A stretch of DNA of 53,449 nucleotides from Deltaproteobacteria bacterium. Its GTDB lineage: Bacteria; Myxococcota_A; Polyangia; Polyangiales; JADJMO01. Made by a program: the position numbers and the translations under genes. Position 1 is the stretch's first letter. The number at the start of each line of letters is the position of its first letter. The stretch is from assembly GCA_016182965.1 (NCBI GenBank), contig JACPFM010000154.1:1-53449 (forward strand), given 5' to 3'. The notes under the pieces are model-generated. The model did no database searches. It saw nothing but the letters and a program-made list of their open reading frames with translations, and had not been told where the DNA came from. Positions 1 through 9,000 of the stretch are shown here, in pieces.

Positions 1-30
1 CACTACTGGACGCAGAATTTCGGCGGCTGA
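1..30 (+). CDS. C-terminal end of an unidentified protein (partial)
   Basis: The first 30 bases read as nine residues (HYWTQNFGG) and a TGA stop. The first array of the heptad repeat element begins four bases after that stop, which is where these arrays sit behind other genes in the window. The peptide HYWTQ also occurs near the C-terminus of the S51-type peptidase at 14638-15576, so this could be the end of a related gene. Too little sequence is present to be sure. Confidence 0.3.
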   Translation, partial: HYWTQNFGG

Positions 31-33
31 TCC

Positions 34-276
34 GAGTCGTCCGTCGTCCGTCGTCCGTCGTCAGTCGTCAGTCGTCAGTCGTCAGTCGTCAGTCGTCAGA
101 GGCATAAGAGGGGGATGGAGCGGTGATGTTCCGGCTGCGCACCGCTGGCGGTGGAGCCCCTGGAACGCCGTGGCAATGGGCTCTCGATTCGACCTTCGAC
201 CATCGACCATCGACCTTCGGATCCGTGCCAGCCGTCTCGTCTCGAACTGACGACTGACGACTGACGACTGACGACT
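34..276. repeat. Heptad repeat element, locus 1 (inverted arrays around a core)
   Basis: The left arm at 34-99 holds nine head-to-tail 7-bp units (GAGTCGT, three CCGTCGT, five CAGTCGT). The right arm at 246-276 holds four units of the inverse type (ACTGACG). Between them lie a core at 153-187 (starts GGAGCCCCTGGAAC) and TTCGACC/ATCGACC heptads at 188-220. The arms are reverse complements, so a transcript could fold into a long stem. The right arm ends three bases from the stop of the gene at 280-1983. The core recurs at 13732-13772. No gene is seen in 31-279. Confidence 0.9.
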
Positions 277-279
277 CTC

Positions 280-1983
280 TCAGACCGCGGCGCGGCGCGG
301 CAGCGCGTACTCGAGGAACCCGGGGAGCACCGCGCGCACCCATTGCTCGAGCGCGGGCATCATCGCGAGGTCCTCTCGGATCGAGGCGACGCGCTCGTCG
401 CGCTCCTCGGCGTCCGTCGAGAGCACCAGCTCCGCGATGATCTCTCCGGAGGCACCGATCGACACGTCGCCGCGCGCGCGGGCGAGCTCACGCGCCGTCG
501 TCAGATCGCCGCGGCGCACGGCGCGCAGCAGGCGCGTGCGGAGGACGAAGCCGGCCGCGTAGGGGAACGCGGGGAACTCCTTGGACAGGCGCGCGAGCTC
601 GGCGTCGCTCTCGTCCTCGCGGCCGAGCGCCCCGAACAGGTAGGCGCGCGTCGCGACGAGCTGCGGCAGCAGGACGTCGGACGCACCCATGCCGACCACG
701 CCGGTGAGCAGTCCGATCGCGCGCTCGCACTCGGCGAGCGCACCAGCGACGTCGGCGCGACGTTCGAGGACGCCGGCGAGCACCGCCGAGGCGGTCGCCG
801 CGACGACCTGATTGCGGTCGGCGCGAAGCGGCAGCGCGAGCGCCTCGGCGCGTTCGAGCTCGCCGCACACGAGCGCGCGCGACGCCTCCTCGATGACGCG
901 GCTGCCGCGTCGCGCACGGACGATCTGCCAGGCGACCAAGCCGACCAACAGGGCGAGCACGGCCACGACGAGGACGCCGACCGGCAGCGGATCGGGCGGC
1001 GGACCGCCGGGCTCCCGCGGCTCCGACATCAACGACCAGATCGCCACGAATAGGAGGACGATGACGATCCACAGCGCGACGACCTTGATCGGCGCGCGGA
1101 GCTTCGTCGGCCGCACGGGCGGCGCGCGGCGCGTGACCTCGGGTGTCGCGAGCGCCGGCGCGACCGGTGCGCCGTCGTCGATCTCGACGAGCTCCGCGCC
1201 CTCTGGGAACACGCGCGAGAGCCATGCCTTCCCCGTGCTCACGGCGCCCACGCCGGGCGCGGCCTGCATCTTGACCGGCACGCGATACGCCGCCGATCCG
1301 CGGAGCGCGGTCATGCGCCGGAGCGCGCGGTGCAGCGCGCGCCCGCGAGGCTCGAGGGCCTCGCTGAGCAGCACGTGGTGACGCGCGAGCTGCTTGTGCG
1401 CGCCTTCGAGATCGCCCCGCCGCGCCTGCGCGAGGGCGAACGCGAGCTCGGCGCGCGCGAGCGCCGGCGCATACGCCTGATCGGACGCACGCACCCGCGC
1501 CATCGCCGCCTCGGCCCCCGCGTCGTCTCCCGAGGCTGCGCACGCGAGCGAGAGCAGGCCGTCGATGTGCGAGAGGTGCGCGCCGCGCCACGCGCCGTAG
1601 GGGACGAGATCGCGACGCGCGCGCGCCGACTCGCACAGCCGCTTCGCCGCCTCGAGGTCCCCCTCGCGCCATGCGATTTCCGCTTCGTGCGAGTCGAGCA
1701 ACCGCAGGACGTACGTCAGCGAGTGACGCGCGCGTGCGAGCTCCACGAGCTCCCGCGCCTCGTCCATCTCGCCGCGGTTGATCGCGGCGCCGGCCGCGTT
1801 GGCGACCTGCGCCGCCAATCCCATTCGCCACTGGAACGCGCCGAGCCCGACGAAGAACGCGCCGAAGACGGCGAACGGCCAGCGGCCCTGCGTCGCGCCG
1901 AACGCGAGCGCCGCCCCGCCGCCGGCGATCATCACCACGCTCATCGGCCGCGTCGGGTGCGGGGGTATCGGCCGCGTCGCCAT
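280..1983 (-). CDS. Multi-pass membrane protein with TPR-like helical repeats
   Basis: This 567-residue protein has no family I can name. Two hydrophobic segments lie near the N-terminus (about 15-50), and two more lie around residues 305-325 and 345-365. They separate two blocks rich in Ala, Arg, Glu and Leu helices with a tetratricopeptide-like cadence (for example RGDLEGAHKQLARH and RADVAGALAECERA). This suggests a membrane-anchored scaffold with soluble helical domains. The ATG at 1983 (MATRPIPP) is preferred over an in-frame start at 2007, which would add eight residues in a very short divergent spacer. The gene points away from the barrel gene at 2049. The heptad element lies directly behind its stop. 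Confidence 0.8.
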   Translation of the reverse strand: MATRPIPPHPTRPMSVVMIAGGGAALAFGATQGRWPFAVFGAFFVGLGAFQWRMGLAAQVANAAGAAINRGEMDEARELVELARARHSLTYVLRLLDSHEAEIAWREGDLEAAKRLCESARARRDLVPYGAWRGAHLSHIDGLLSLACAASGDDAGAEAAMARVRASDQAYAPALARAELAFALAQARRGDLEGAHKQLARHHVLLSEALEPRGRALHRALRRMTALRGSAAYRVPVKMQAAPGVGAVSTGKAWLSRVFPEGAELVEIDDGAPVAPALATPEVTRRAPPVRPTKLRAPIKVVALWIVIVLLFVAIWSLMSEPREPGGPPPDPLPVGVLVVAVLALLVGLVAWQIVRARRGSRVIEEASRALVCGELERAEALALPLRADRNQVVAATASAVLAGVLERRADVAGALAECERAIGLLTGVVGMGASDVLLPQLVATRAYLFGALGREDESDAELARLSKEFPAFPYAAGFVLRTRLLRAVRRGDLTTARELARARGDVSIGASGEIIAELVLSTDAEERDERVASIREDLAMMPALEQWVRAVLPGFLEYALPRRAAV

Positions 1984-2048
1984 CGGAGGCCATCGTAGGC
2001 GATCCACGACGACCGTAAGGTCCGCCCCGCTCCGCCGTTGTCCCTGCG

Positions 2049-2654
2049 ATGCGTGGCTTGCTTGCGTTCCTCCTGCTCGCGCTGCTCCCGACCGCGGCGC
2101 GCGCCGACGACGACCACTACCAGGACGGCTCCAAGAAGGACGCCGAGATGGGCATCGCCCTCCTCGCCGTGCAGCGCGGCGTCGAGCCCGGTCGCCCGGG
2201 CCAGGGATACGGCTTCCGCGTGAGCCAGCACGCGCACTTCGGCCGCAAGTTCGGCACCGAGGTCGGCTTCGGCGTCGTCTCCGGGCAGGACAGACGCGGC
2301 TACTACCGCACCGACCTCGAGTTCCTGATGCCGGCGTTCGTCTTCCGCGTTCCGACCAAGGGCAAGGTGCAGCCGTTCGCCTCGGCCGGCTTCGTGATGA
2401 CCACCTCGTTCTTCACCGGCGAGGAGCTGCCCAAGATGTACCCCTTCGTCTACGCGGGCATGCAGAGCGCCGCCGGCCTCGAGGTCCGGACGAGCAAGGA
2501 CCTGTCGTGGATCTTCCAGGTGGCGACCACGTTGCGCGGTCGCTTCACCGTCGAGAAGGACGATCGCCCGTTCATGAGCGCCCATCCGGGCTTCGACACG
2601 TGGACACGCACGGTGCACGAGACGACCTTCTCGGCGGGAGTCGCGCTGTTCTGA
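2049..2654 (+). CDS. Secreted small beta-barrel-like protein
   Basis: A 201-residue protein that opens with a clear Sec signal peptide (MRGLLAFLLLALLPTAARA, cleavage likely after ARA). The mature part alternates aromatic, Gly and charged residues in short strand-like segments, for example GYYRTDLEFLMPAF and VQPFASAGFVMTTSFF, and ends in VALF. That pattern and the aromatic C-terminus fit a small outer-membrane barrel of eight to ten strands. No catalytic motif is visible. It is transcribed divergently from the TPR membrane protein, and a lipoprotein gene follows on the same strand after about 47 bases. Function unknown. Confidence 0.75.
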   Translation: MRGLLAFLLLALLPTAARADDDHYQDGSKKDAEMGIALLAVQRGVEPGRPGQGYGFRVSQHAHFGRKFGTEVGFGVVSGQDRRGYYRTDLEFLMPAFVFRVPTKGKVQPFASAGFVMTTSFFTGEELPKMYPFVYAGMQSAAGLEVRTSKDLSWIFQVATTLRGRFTVEKDDRPFMSAHPGFDTWTRTVHETTFSAGVALF

Positions 2655-2701
2655 GTCGTCTGAGCGCGCGTCTTGCTCGTCGCCGCACCGCGCGGCAGCC
2701 T

Positions 2702-3274
2702 ATGCGCATGACCTCCCGCGGCCTGCTCGTCGTCTGTGCGCTCGTCGTCGGTTGCGGCGGCAAGACCGCCGAGACCATCGCCGACACGGGCGCGACGGGC
2801 GACGGGGCGACCGGCGCCGACGCGCCCGACGCCGCGATCGACACGCGGCTCGACGGCGCCGCCTTCGACTACTGCAAGGCCTCCGCCGATCGCGCCGCCA
2901 AGTGCGGCACCGGCGCGGTCGACCCCGCCGAGTGCGCCGCCCAGCTCTCCTGCTATCGCACCATCGTCCGCAGCTCCGAGCTCGACCCGCTGCTCGTGTG
3001 CTTCGCCACGCGAGAGTGCACGAAGAAGGACGATCAGTGCGTCGCCGACGCGGCGTCGAAGTACCTGAGCGATCCGGCGGTGCAGGCGTACGTGAAGGCG
3101 TGCAACGAGAAGCGAACCGCGTGCGGCGGCGGCTTCAGCGACGACTACTGCGGTTACGACCACGGCCTGCTCACCGACGACGCGCGCGCCAAGCTGAAGG
3201 CCTGCGTCGAACGCTCCTGCGCCGAGGTGTCCGACTGCTTCGACGTCGTGTTCACCGCCGCCGGCTGCCGCTGA
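2702..3274 (+). CDS. Cys-rich lipoprotein
   Basis: A 190-residue protein starting MRMTSRGLLVVCALVVGCGG, a type II signal peptide with lipobox VVGC at residues 15-18. An Ala/Asp/Thr-rich linker to about residue 55 precedes a domain with about 14 regularly spaced cysteines (YCKASADRAAKC, QLSCYRTI, ECTKKDDQC, ACNEKRTACGG, CVERSCAEVSDC) that should form disulfides outside the cell. This looks like the Cys-rich lipoproteins common in myxobacteria, whose roles are mostly unknown. The partial gene at the window's right edge has a similar cysteine pattern. The start was chosen because the open frame extends far upstream without a signal peptide. Confidence 0.8.
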   Translation: MRMTSRGLLVVCALVVGCGGKTAETIADTGATGDGATGADAPDAAIDTRLDGAAFDYCKASADRAAKCGTGAVDPAECAAQLSCYRTIVRSSELDPLLVCFATRECTKKDDQCVADAASKYLSDPAVQAYVKACNEKRTACGGGFSDDYCGYDHGLLTDDARAKLKACVERSCAEVSDCFDVVFTAAGCR

Positions 3275-3307
3275 GCGGCGGCGCGCCCGCGGAGGTAGAC
3301 TCGGGCC

Positions 3308-3507
3308 GTGCGGACCCTCTCGCTCACGCGCGCATTCGTCCGCCCGCCGCGCGACGCGCCCGTGGATTCGCTCGAGCAGGTCGCGCGCGCGCGTGCGGTG
3401 ATGATCGCGAGCGCGCTGCTCACCGATGTGCTCATCGTCACCACGCTGCGCGACCCGTCGCTCTTCCGGCTGCACGTCCTCGACGCGTTCGCGGCGATCA
3501 ACATGTC
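3308..3507 (+). pseudogene. N-terminal fragment of an unknown protein
   Basis: A GTG start at 3308 with a GGAGGT ribosome site at 3291-3296 opens a frame of about 66 plausible residues. It has a hydrophobic stretch (AVMIASALLTDVLIVTTL) and continues to about AFAAINMSV. After about position 3507 this frame turns into Arg-rich, non-protein-like sequence, and a different frame becomes coding (the kinase remnant at 3508-3801). The fragment is therefore the 5' end of a gene that lost its remainder. The one hydrophobic segment could be a membrane anchor. The family cannot be identified. Confidence 0.5.
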
Positions 3508-3801
3508 GGTCAGGCGGCGTTCTCCGCCAAGAGCACTCCGGCAGCGGCGTTCGAGGCGATCCACCACGTGCCGGCGCCGCCGAGCCGGCTCGCGCCGCAG
3601 CTGAACGCCGACATGGACGCGGTGATCGCGCTCGCGATGGCCAAGCGGCACGAGGAGCGCTACGCGCGCGCCTCCATCTTCGTGCGCGATCTGCGCGCCG
3701 CGTTCGAGGGCACGCTGTCGCCCGACGTGCGCAGTCGCGCGACGTCGATCGCGCCCCCCTCGGGGACTCCGGCGGGCGACGCGACGTTGGCGTCGTCCTG
3801 A
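3508..3801 (+). pseudogene. C-terminal remnant of a Ser/Thr protein kinase
   Basis: This frame reads GQAAFSAKSTPAAAFEAIHHVP, then a stretch ending LNADMDAVIALAMAKRHEERYARA, then VRDLRAAFEG. That is the usual end of the C-lobe of bacterial Hanks-type kinases, where the last helices carry a conserved K-x-x-x-x-R-Y sequence. The N-lobe, the HRD and DFG motifs and any start codon are missing. The upstream sequence in this frame is not protein-like. The open frame continues to a TGA at 3799-3801 after a short Ser/Thr/Pro tail. A non-functional remnant joined out of frame to the fragment at 3308. Confidence 0.7.
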
Positions 3802-3853
3802 CGACCTCTGTCGCACTTCTTGTCGGGCCGCGGCGGTGCTACGACCGGGGGCG

Positions 3854-4564
3854 ATGCCGCGAGCGATCCTCTCCGAACGCGAGCCGGTCGGCGGCGGGCT
3901 CGACCGCATCCGCCTGAACGTCGGCGCCGACGTCGCCGACACGCACACGCGCCACGGCCAGTACGTCGAGATCCGCCACGAGGACGACAGCCCCGACGAG
4001 GAGCGCACGATCGCCGCGGCCATCCGCGGCTATTTCGCCATCGCCTCCGCGCCGGGGGAGCGCACGTGGGACGTGCTGGTCCGAGACGGCGGCTCGATGG
4101 GCGCGCGGCTCAAGAGGCTTCCGCTCGGCGCGGCCGTCACGGTGAGCGCCGCCAACGGCCGCGGTTTCCCGATCGAGACCGCGAACGAGCGGCCGCTGGT
4201 CCTCGCGGTCACGGGCTCGGGCATCGCCGCGGTGCTCTCGGCGATCGGCGCCCGCATCGAGGACGGCGACGCGCGCCGCACCTACCTGCTCTACGGCGTC
4301 CGCGAGCGCGGCGAGATCGCCCTCGCCGCCGAGCTCGAGGCGATGCGCGGCGCCGGCGTCGACGTGGCGGTGTGCCTCTCGCGCGAGCACGTCGACGAGC
4401 CGGGGTTCTATCGCGGCTACGTGCAGGACGTGGCGCGCGAGCGCGGTTGGGAGGTGCGCGGAGGCCTGATCTTCGCCGCCGGCAACGACGCGATGATCGA
4501 GGGCATGCGCAACGCGGCGGCTTCGCTCGGCCTGCGCGCGGAGGACGTGCGGCTGAACATGTGA
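3854..4564 (+). CDS. Ferredoxin-NADP reductase-like flavoprotein
   Basis: A 236-residue protein with the two-part layout of the FNR superfamily. Residues 1-100 form a barrel-like flavin domain (GQYVEIRHEDD matches the usual P-G-Q-Y/F strand, and GSMGARLKRLPLG the segment before the nucleotide domain). Residues 110-236 form a Rossmann-like NAD(P) domain beginning PLVLAVTGSGIAAVLSAI. No Fe-S cysteine cluster is present, so it would need a separate electron partner. The ATG at 3854 (MPRAILSERE) is preferred over one six codons upstream because homologous domains begin near there. Likely a cytoplasmic NAD(P)H oxidoreductase; the partner is unknown. Confidence 0.7.
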   Translation: MPRAILSEREPVGGGLDRIRLNVGADVADTHTRHGQYVEIRHEDDSPDEERTIAAAIRGYFAIASAPGERTWDVLVRDGGSMGARLKRLPLGAAVTVSAANGRGFPIETANERPLVLAVTGSGIAAVLSAIGARIEDGDARRTYLLYGVRERGEIALAAELEAMRGAGVDVAVCLSREHVDEPGFYRGYVQDVARERGWEVRGGLIFAAGNDAMIEGMRNAAASLGLRAEDVRLNM

Positions 4565-4672
4565 CGCGGCGGGGAACGCCGCTCTCGTGCCGCTCGGCGG
4601 GCCTGTTTCAACGCTGATGCCACCGAGGCGAGCGCGCGAAGAAAGCTCCCGAGAGGTGCTTTCCTCTCATGT

Positions 4673-4836
4673 CCGCGGGCTGAAGCCCACGGCATGCCTC
4701 TGAAGCCCAGCTTCGCTGGGCTTGCTCGGACGTCCGCCGCAGGTGTTGTCCGCAGTTCCAGGCTCGACTCACCGAAATCGTCCGCTGAGCCCCGCGAGCG
4801 GGGCTTGCGCGTGTTGCCGCGGGCTTCAGCCCGCGG
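4673..4836. repeat. Cluster of REP-like GGGCT/AGCCC hairpins
   Basis: The 479-base gap 4565-5043 has no convincing gene but holds four short palindromes. At 4673-4692 GGGCT-GA-AGCCC sits within a longer imperfect stem. At 4704-4722 AGCCCAG pairs with CTGGGCT across CTTCG. At 4788-4805 AGCCCCG pairs with CGGGGCT. At 4817-4836 a perfect 9-bp stem has a 2-base loop. All share the GGGCT/AGCCC core, often with the next bases TGA or TCA. The same motif recurs behind the uvrA gene near 22.6 kb, so this looks like a dispersed REP-type family. Some could end transcription of the upstream gene. Confidence 0.7.
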
Positions 4837-5043
4837 TGATTAGGAACCACGGAAACGCTTGCGGCCGCGCGGGTGCAGGAACTGGAGCAGGAGGGGGCGC
4901 ATCCTGCTCGGCATGCGCCCTCCGACATTCGCCTCATTCGACCTTCGGTCGGGCGGACATATTCTGTCCGACCCTAGCGATTCCGCGGGGTTGCGCTGGG
5001 GGCAAAACGTGCCTGGACGGGGGCGCAGTGCTAGCGTTGCCCC

Positions 5044-5874
5044 ATGGCCCGCACGAAGGCGAAGGCGGCACCCTCCCCGGGGGCGCCGCCGAACAACGTC
5101 GTGCCGATCACCGCGGCCCGGCGCCGCGGCGGGTCGCGGGCCGACTCCTCCCGGCGAGCCGCCGACCAGGCCGAGAGCGCGGCGACGGCCGCCCTCGCCC
5201 GCGCGCTGCGGGCGAAGACCGCCGAGGCACGCATCCGCCACGCGCGGCAGGGCCTGACCCACACCTGCGCGGTCGACACGCAGGCGCTGCTGCTCCGGCA
5301 GCTCTACCTCGGTCTGCTCGAGACCGAGCGCTTCGATCGGGCGCGCGCCGCTGCCGATCAGATGATCGCCCTCGGCGTCATGCCCGACGTCGCCCGGCAA
5401 GACGCAGCGCGCGCCTGTCAGGCGGCCGGCGACTTCGACGCCGCGGTCGCGCACCTGCGCGAGGCCGCGCGCGTGGGCCCGGCCGAGCGCCGCGCGTTCC
5501 ACCTCTCCACGCTCGGCGGCCTCCTCTACGCGGTCGGCCGGGCAGACGAGGCTGTCGCGCCGCTCGAACGCGCCGTGGCCGAGCGCGGGGCGCCGCTGGC
5601 GCTGCTCGAGGCGCAGCTCGCGCTCGCGCGCGGGAACTCCGAGCCCGAGCTCGACGTGGCCTACGCCACGCTCTCCAACGACCCGTCCGGCGAAGGGTAC
5701 GGCCGGTTCGTGCTCGGCGAGCTCGCGTTCCTGCGCGGCGATCGACGGCGCGCCCGCATCCACCTCGAGGCGTTCCTCGCGCGCGTGCGCCGCTCACGGC
5801 CCGCCGCGCGCGCCGCGTTGTCGCCCGAGGTCGCGCGCGCCGAGGCGACGCTCGGTCGCATCGTGTTGAACTGA
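5044..5874 (+). CDS. TPR-repeat protein
   Basis: A 276-residue protein with a basic, low-complexity N-terminus (about 1-45) and no signal peptide. From about residue 70 to the end it is built of helix pairs of tetratricopeptide type, for example LYLGLLETERFDRARAAAD, AGDFDAAVAHLREAARV and VGRADEAVAPLERAV. This predicts a cytoplasmic protein-interaction module. No enzymatic motif is visible. A strong hairpin terminator follows its stop by 12 bases, so the gene appears to be transcribed alone. Specific partners cannot be inferred. Confidence 0.75.
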   Translation: MARTKAKAAPSPGAPPNNVVPITAARRRGGSRADSSRRAADQAESAATAALARALRAKTAEARIRHARQGLTHTCAVDTQALLLRQLYLGLLETERFDRARAAADQMIALGVMPDVARQDAARACQAAGDFDAAVAHLREAARVGPAERRAFHLSTLGGLLYAVGRADEAVAPLERAVAERGAPLALLEAQLALARGNSEPELDVAYATLSNDPSGEGYGRFVLGELAFLRGDRRRARIHLEAFLARVRRSRPAARAALSPEVARAEATLGRIVLN

Positions 5875-5886
5875 ACGCCTGCCGAA

Positions 5887-5921
5887 GGCCCCCGGACTGA
5901 AGTGGTTTCAACCCGGGGGCC
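5887..5921 (+). terminator. Intrinsic-type terminator behind the TPR gene
   Basis: GGCCCCCGG at 5887-5895 pairs perfectly with CCGGGGGCC at 5913-5921. An inner TGAA/TTCA pairing within the loop extends the structure. The stem is followed by a pyrimidine-rich stretch and AATTTT at 5932-5937. It begins 12 bases after the stop of the TPR gene and lies before the protease gene. Confidence 0.8.
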
Positions 5922-6002
5922 CTCTTCTCCGAATTTTCAGTTCAGCGCGGACGCCTGAAAAAGGCCCTTGCGCCGTGGGCTCGCTCCCGGCAGGACGGCA
6001 CG

Positions 6003-9000
6003 ATGCGAAAGCTCTCCGTCGTCTCGCTGATCGCCACCGTCGCCGCGTGCGCGTCCTCTTCGGACCGCACGACGCCGCCCGTTGTGACCGGGCGGGATAC
6101 AAAGGCGGCGTTCACGGTGGTCCACCGCGACGACGCGCGAGGCCTGCCGACCTTCACGCGCGTGCACGCCCCCGCGATCGCCACCGATGACCCGGTCGCG
6201 GCGCTGCGCGCGGTGCTCGAGGCGCAGGGCGTCGACGACGAGGTCATCCGCACCGCCGTCCTCGAGAGCGTGCAGACGATCGGCCGCGGCGCGCGGGTCG
6301 CGCAGTTCTCGCAGCGCATCTCCGACCTCGACGTGTTCGGCGGCGACGTGGCCCTCGCCCTCGACGACGCGGGGCACCCGATCGCGCTCTCCGGCGCGCT
6401 CGTCCCGACCGTGCACCCGAAGAACGTCTTCACGCTGACCGGGCCTTCGGCGATCGCGCGCGCGGTGGTGACGATGACCGGCGTCGAGCCGATCGACGTG
6501 ACGCCGAGCGGTCAGCCTGCGGGCGGCTACACGAGCTTCGCCGTACGCCTGCCCCTTCCGAAGGTCGTCCGCGCCGCGCGCAGCAAGCCCGTGTGGTTCG
6601 ACGGCAAGCGTCTGTCGGCCGCGTACTACGTCGAGCTCCAGATCGGCGGCGCCGACGAGACGGTCTCGCAGGCCCGCTCGTTCATCGTCGACGCGAACGA
6701 CGGCGCGGTCCTCTTCGAGCACGATCTGGTCGCCGCCGACGGCTTCTCCTACCGCGTCTACGCCGAGGCCTCCGGCACGTTGGTGCCCTGGCCGGGGCCG
6801 CACGGCAGCGTGCTCGTCCCCCACCCGACCGGCGTCCCCGACGCGACGGTCGTGACGCCGCTCCCGCCTTCGCTGGTCACCTTGGCGAACGCGCCCTTCA
6901 GCAAGAACGATCCTTGGCTCCCTGCATCGGCCACCACCACCGAGGGCAACAACGTCGTCGCGTACGCCGATCTGGTGGAGCCCGACGGCTTCGGCACCGG
7001 CGACGTCCGGCCGAAGCTCACCGGCCCGCTCTCGTTCGACCGCGCCTACGACCCGACGAAGAACCCGAACGCCGACGACGAGAACATCCAGGCGACGGCG
7101 ACGCAGCTGTTCTACGTCGCCAACTGGCTCCACGACTGGTTCTACGACGCGGGTTGGGACGAGAAGTCGAAGAACCCGCAGCAGAGCAACCTCGGTCGCG
7201 GCGCCCTCGGCAACGACCCGCTGCTGATGGAGGCGCAGGACTTCAGCGGGCGCAACAACGCCAACGCCATGACGCCCGCCGACGGCGCGTCGCCGGTCGT
7301 CCAGATGTTCCTCTTCAACGGCCAGGGGAAGTCGTCGCTGGCCGTCACCGCGCCATCGGCGATCGCGGGCGCGCTCTCCGCGGGGACCGCGTCGTTCGGT
7401 CCCGCGAACTTCGACGTCACCGAGAGCGTCGTGCTCCTCGACGACGGCGTCGGCACCACCAGCGACGCGTGCGACAAGCCGCTGGTCAACGGCGCCGCGC
7501 TGAAGGGGAAGATCGTCCTCATCGATCGCGGCACCTGCACGTTCACCGACAAGGTCGCGAGCGCGGAGGCGGTCGGCGCGGCGGGCGTGCTGATCGCGAA
7601 CAACGTGGCGGGCGGCCTCGCGCCGCTCGGCGGCACGCCGGGGGTCGAGATCAAGACGCCGGTCCTGTCGATCACCCAGGCCGACGGCGCGAAGATCAAG
7701 GCGGAGCTCGCGGCCGGCGTGACGGTGCGCATGGTCCGCGAGACGGCCCTCGATCGCGACGGCGGGCTCGACACGTCGATCTCGTCGCACGAGTGGGGGC
7801 ACGTCCTCTCGAACCGCCTGATCGGCAACGGCAACGGCCTGATCAACAACCAGGGCGGCGGGATGGGCGAGGGCTGGTCGGATTTCGTGGCGCTGATGAC
7901 CATGCTCCACGCGTCGGACGTCACCACCGCGGCCAAGAACGGGTACCTGGGCGTCTACCCGATCGCGGGCTGGGTGTACGGCATCGGCGGCGGCGACGGC
8001 AGCTACTTCGGCATGCGGCGCTACCCGTACTCCGCCGACCTCACCAAGAACCCCCTCACCTTCAAGCACATCCAGAACGGCGTCGCGTTGCCGAAGGACG
8101 TCCCGCTCTCGTTCGGCGAGGCCGGCAGCAACAACGCCGAGGTGCACGCGGCCGGCGAGGTGTGGGCGGCGATGCTGTGGCAGTGCTACGTCGGGTTGCT
8201 CCGCGATCAGCCGCGCCTCGACTACGCCGAGGCCAACAAGCGCATGCGCGCGTACCTGGTCTCGGGCATGAAGCTCACGCCGCGCGAGCCGACCTTCATC
8301 GAGGCGCGTGACGCGCTCTTGACCGCGATGTGGGCCGCCGATCCGCAGGACTTCCGCCTGTGCGCCAAGGGCTTCGCCGCTCGCGGGGCGGGCACGGGCG
8401 CCAAGGCGCCGCCCAAGGCCTCCTTCAACAACGTCGGGGTGACCGAGAGCTTCGTGGTCGGCAACGACTTCGAGGTGCTCGGCGTCACGCTCGATCCGAC
8501 GACCGCCGCCTGCGACGAAGACGCGGCCCTCGACGTCGGCGAGACGGGCACCCTCACCATCAAGCTGCGCAACGTCGGCACCGACACGCTGACCGGCACG
8601 ACCGCGCAGCTGTCCTCCAAGAGCGGCGCCTTCGCCTTCGTGAACGGCGGCAAGATCACCTTCCCGGCGTTCAAGCCGTTCGAGACGATCGAGGCCTCGA
8701 TCCAGGTGACGCTGCAGAAGGTCACGCCGGCCTCGAAGCAGGAGATCGACATCGCCCTCGACGACGCGACGCTCGCGGTCCCGCGCACCGTCACGACGAC
8801 GCTCCCGCTGTGGGTCGACTACGACGTGAAGGCGGAGGCGTCGGCGATCGACGACGTCGAGGCCGACGAGACGGTGTGGCGCGCCACCGGCGACAAGCGC
8901 CTCTACAGCAAGGCGCCGTGGAAGCGCGTGCGCGAGGACTTCAACCAGCGCTGGGCCATCGCCGGCACGCCCGAGATCGCCGATCAGTACCTGACGTCGC

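Noticed and set aside
2049..2654. Lipoprotein call for the small barrel protein
   Set aside because: The signal peptide ends in an ARA-type cleavage site and has no cysteine at the lipobox position.
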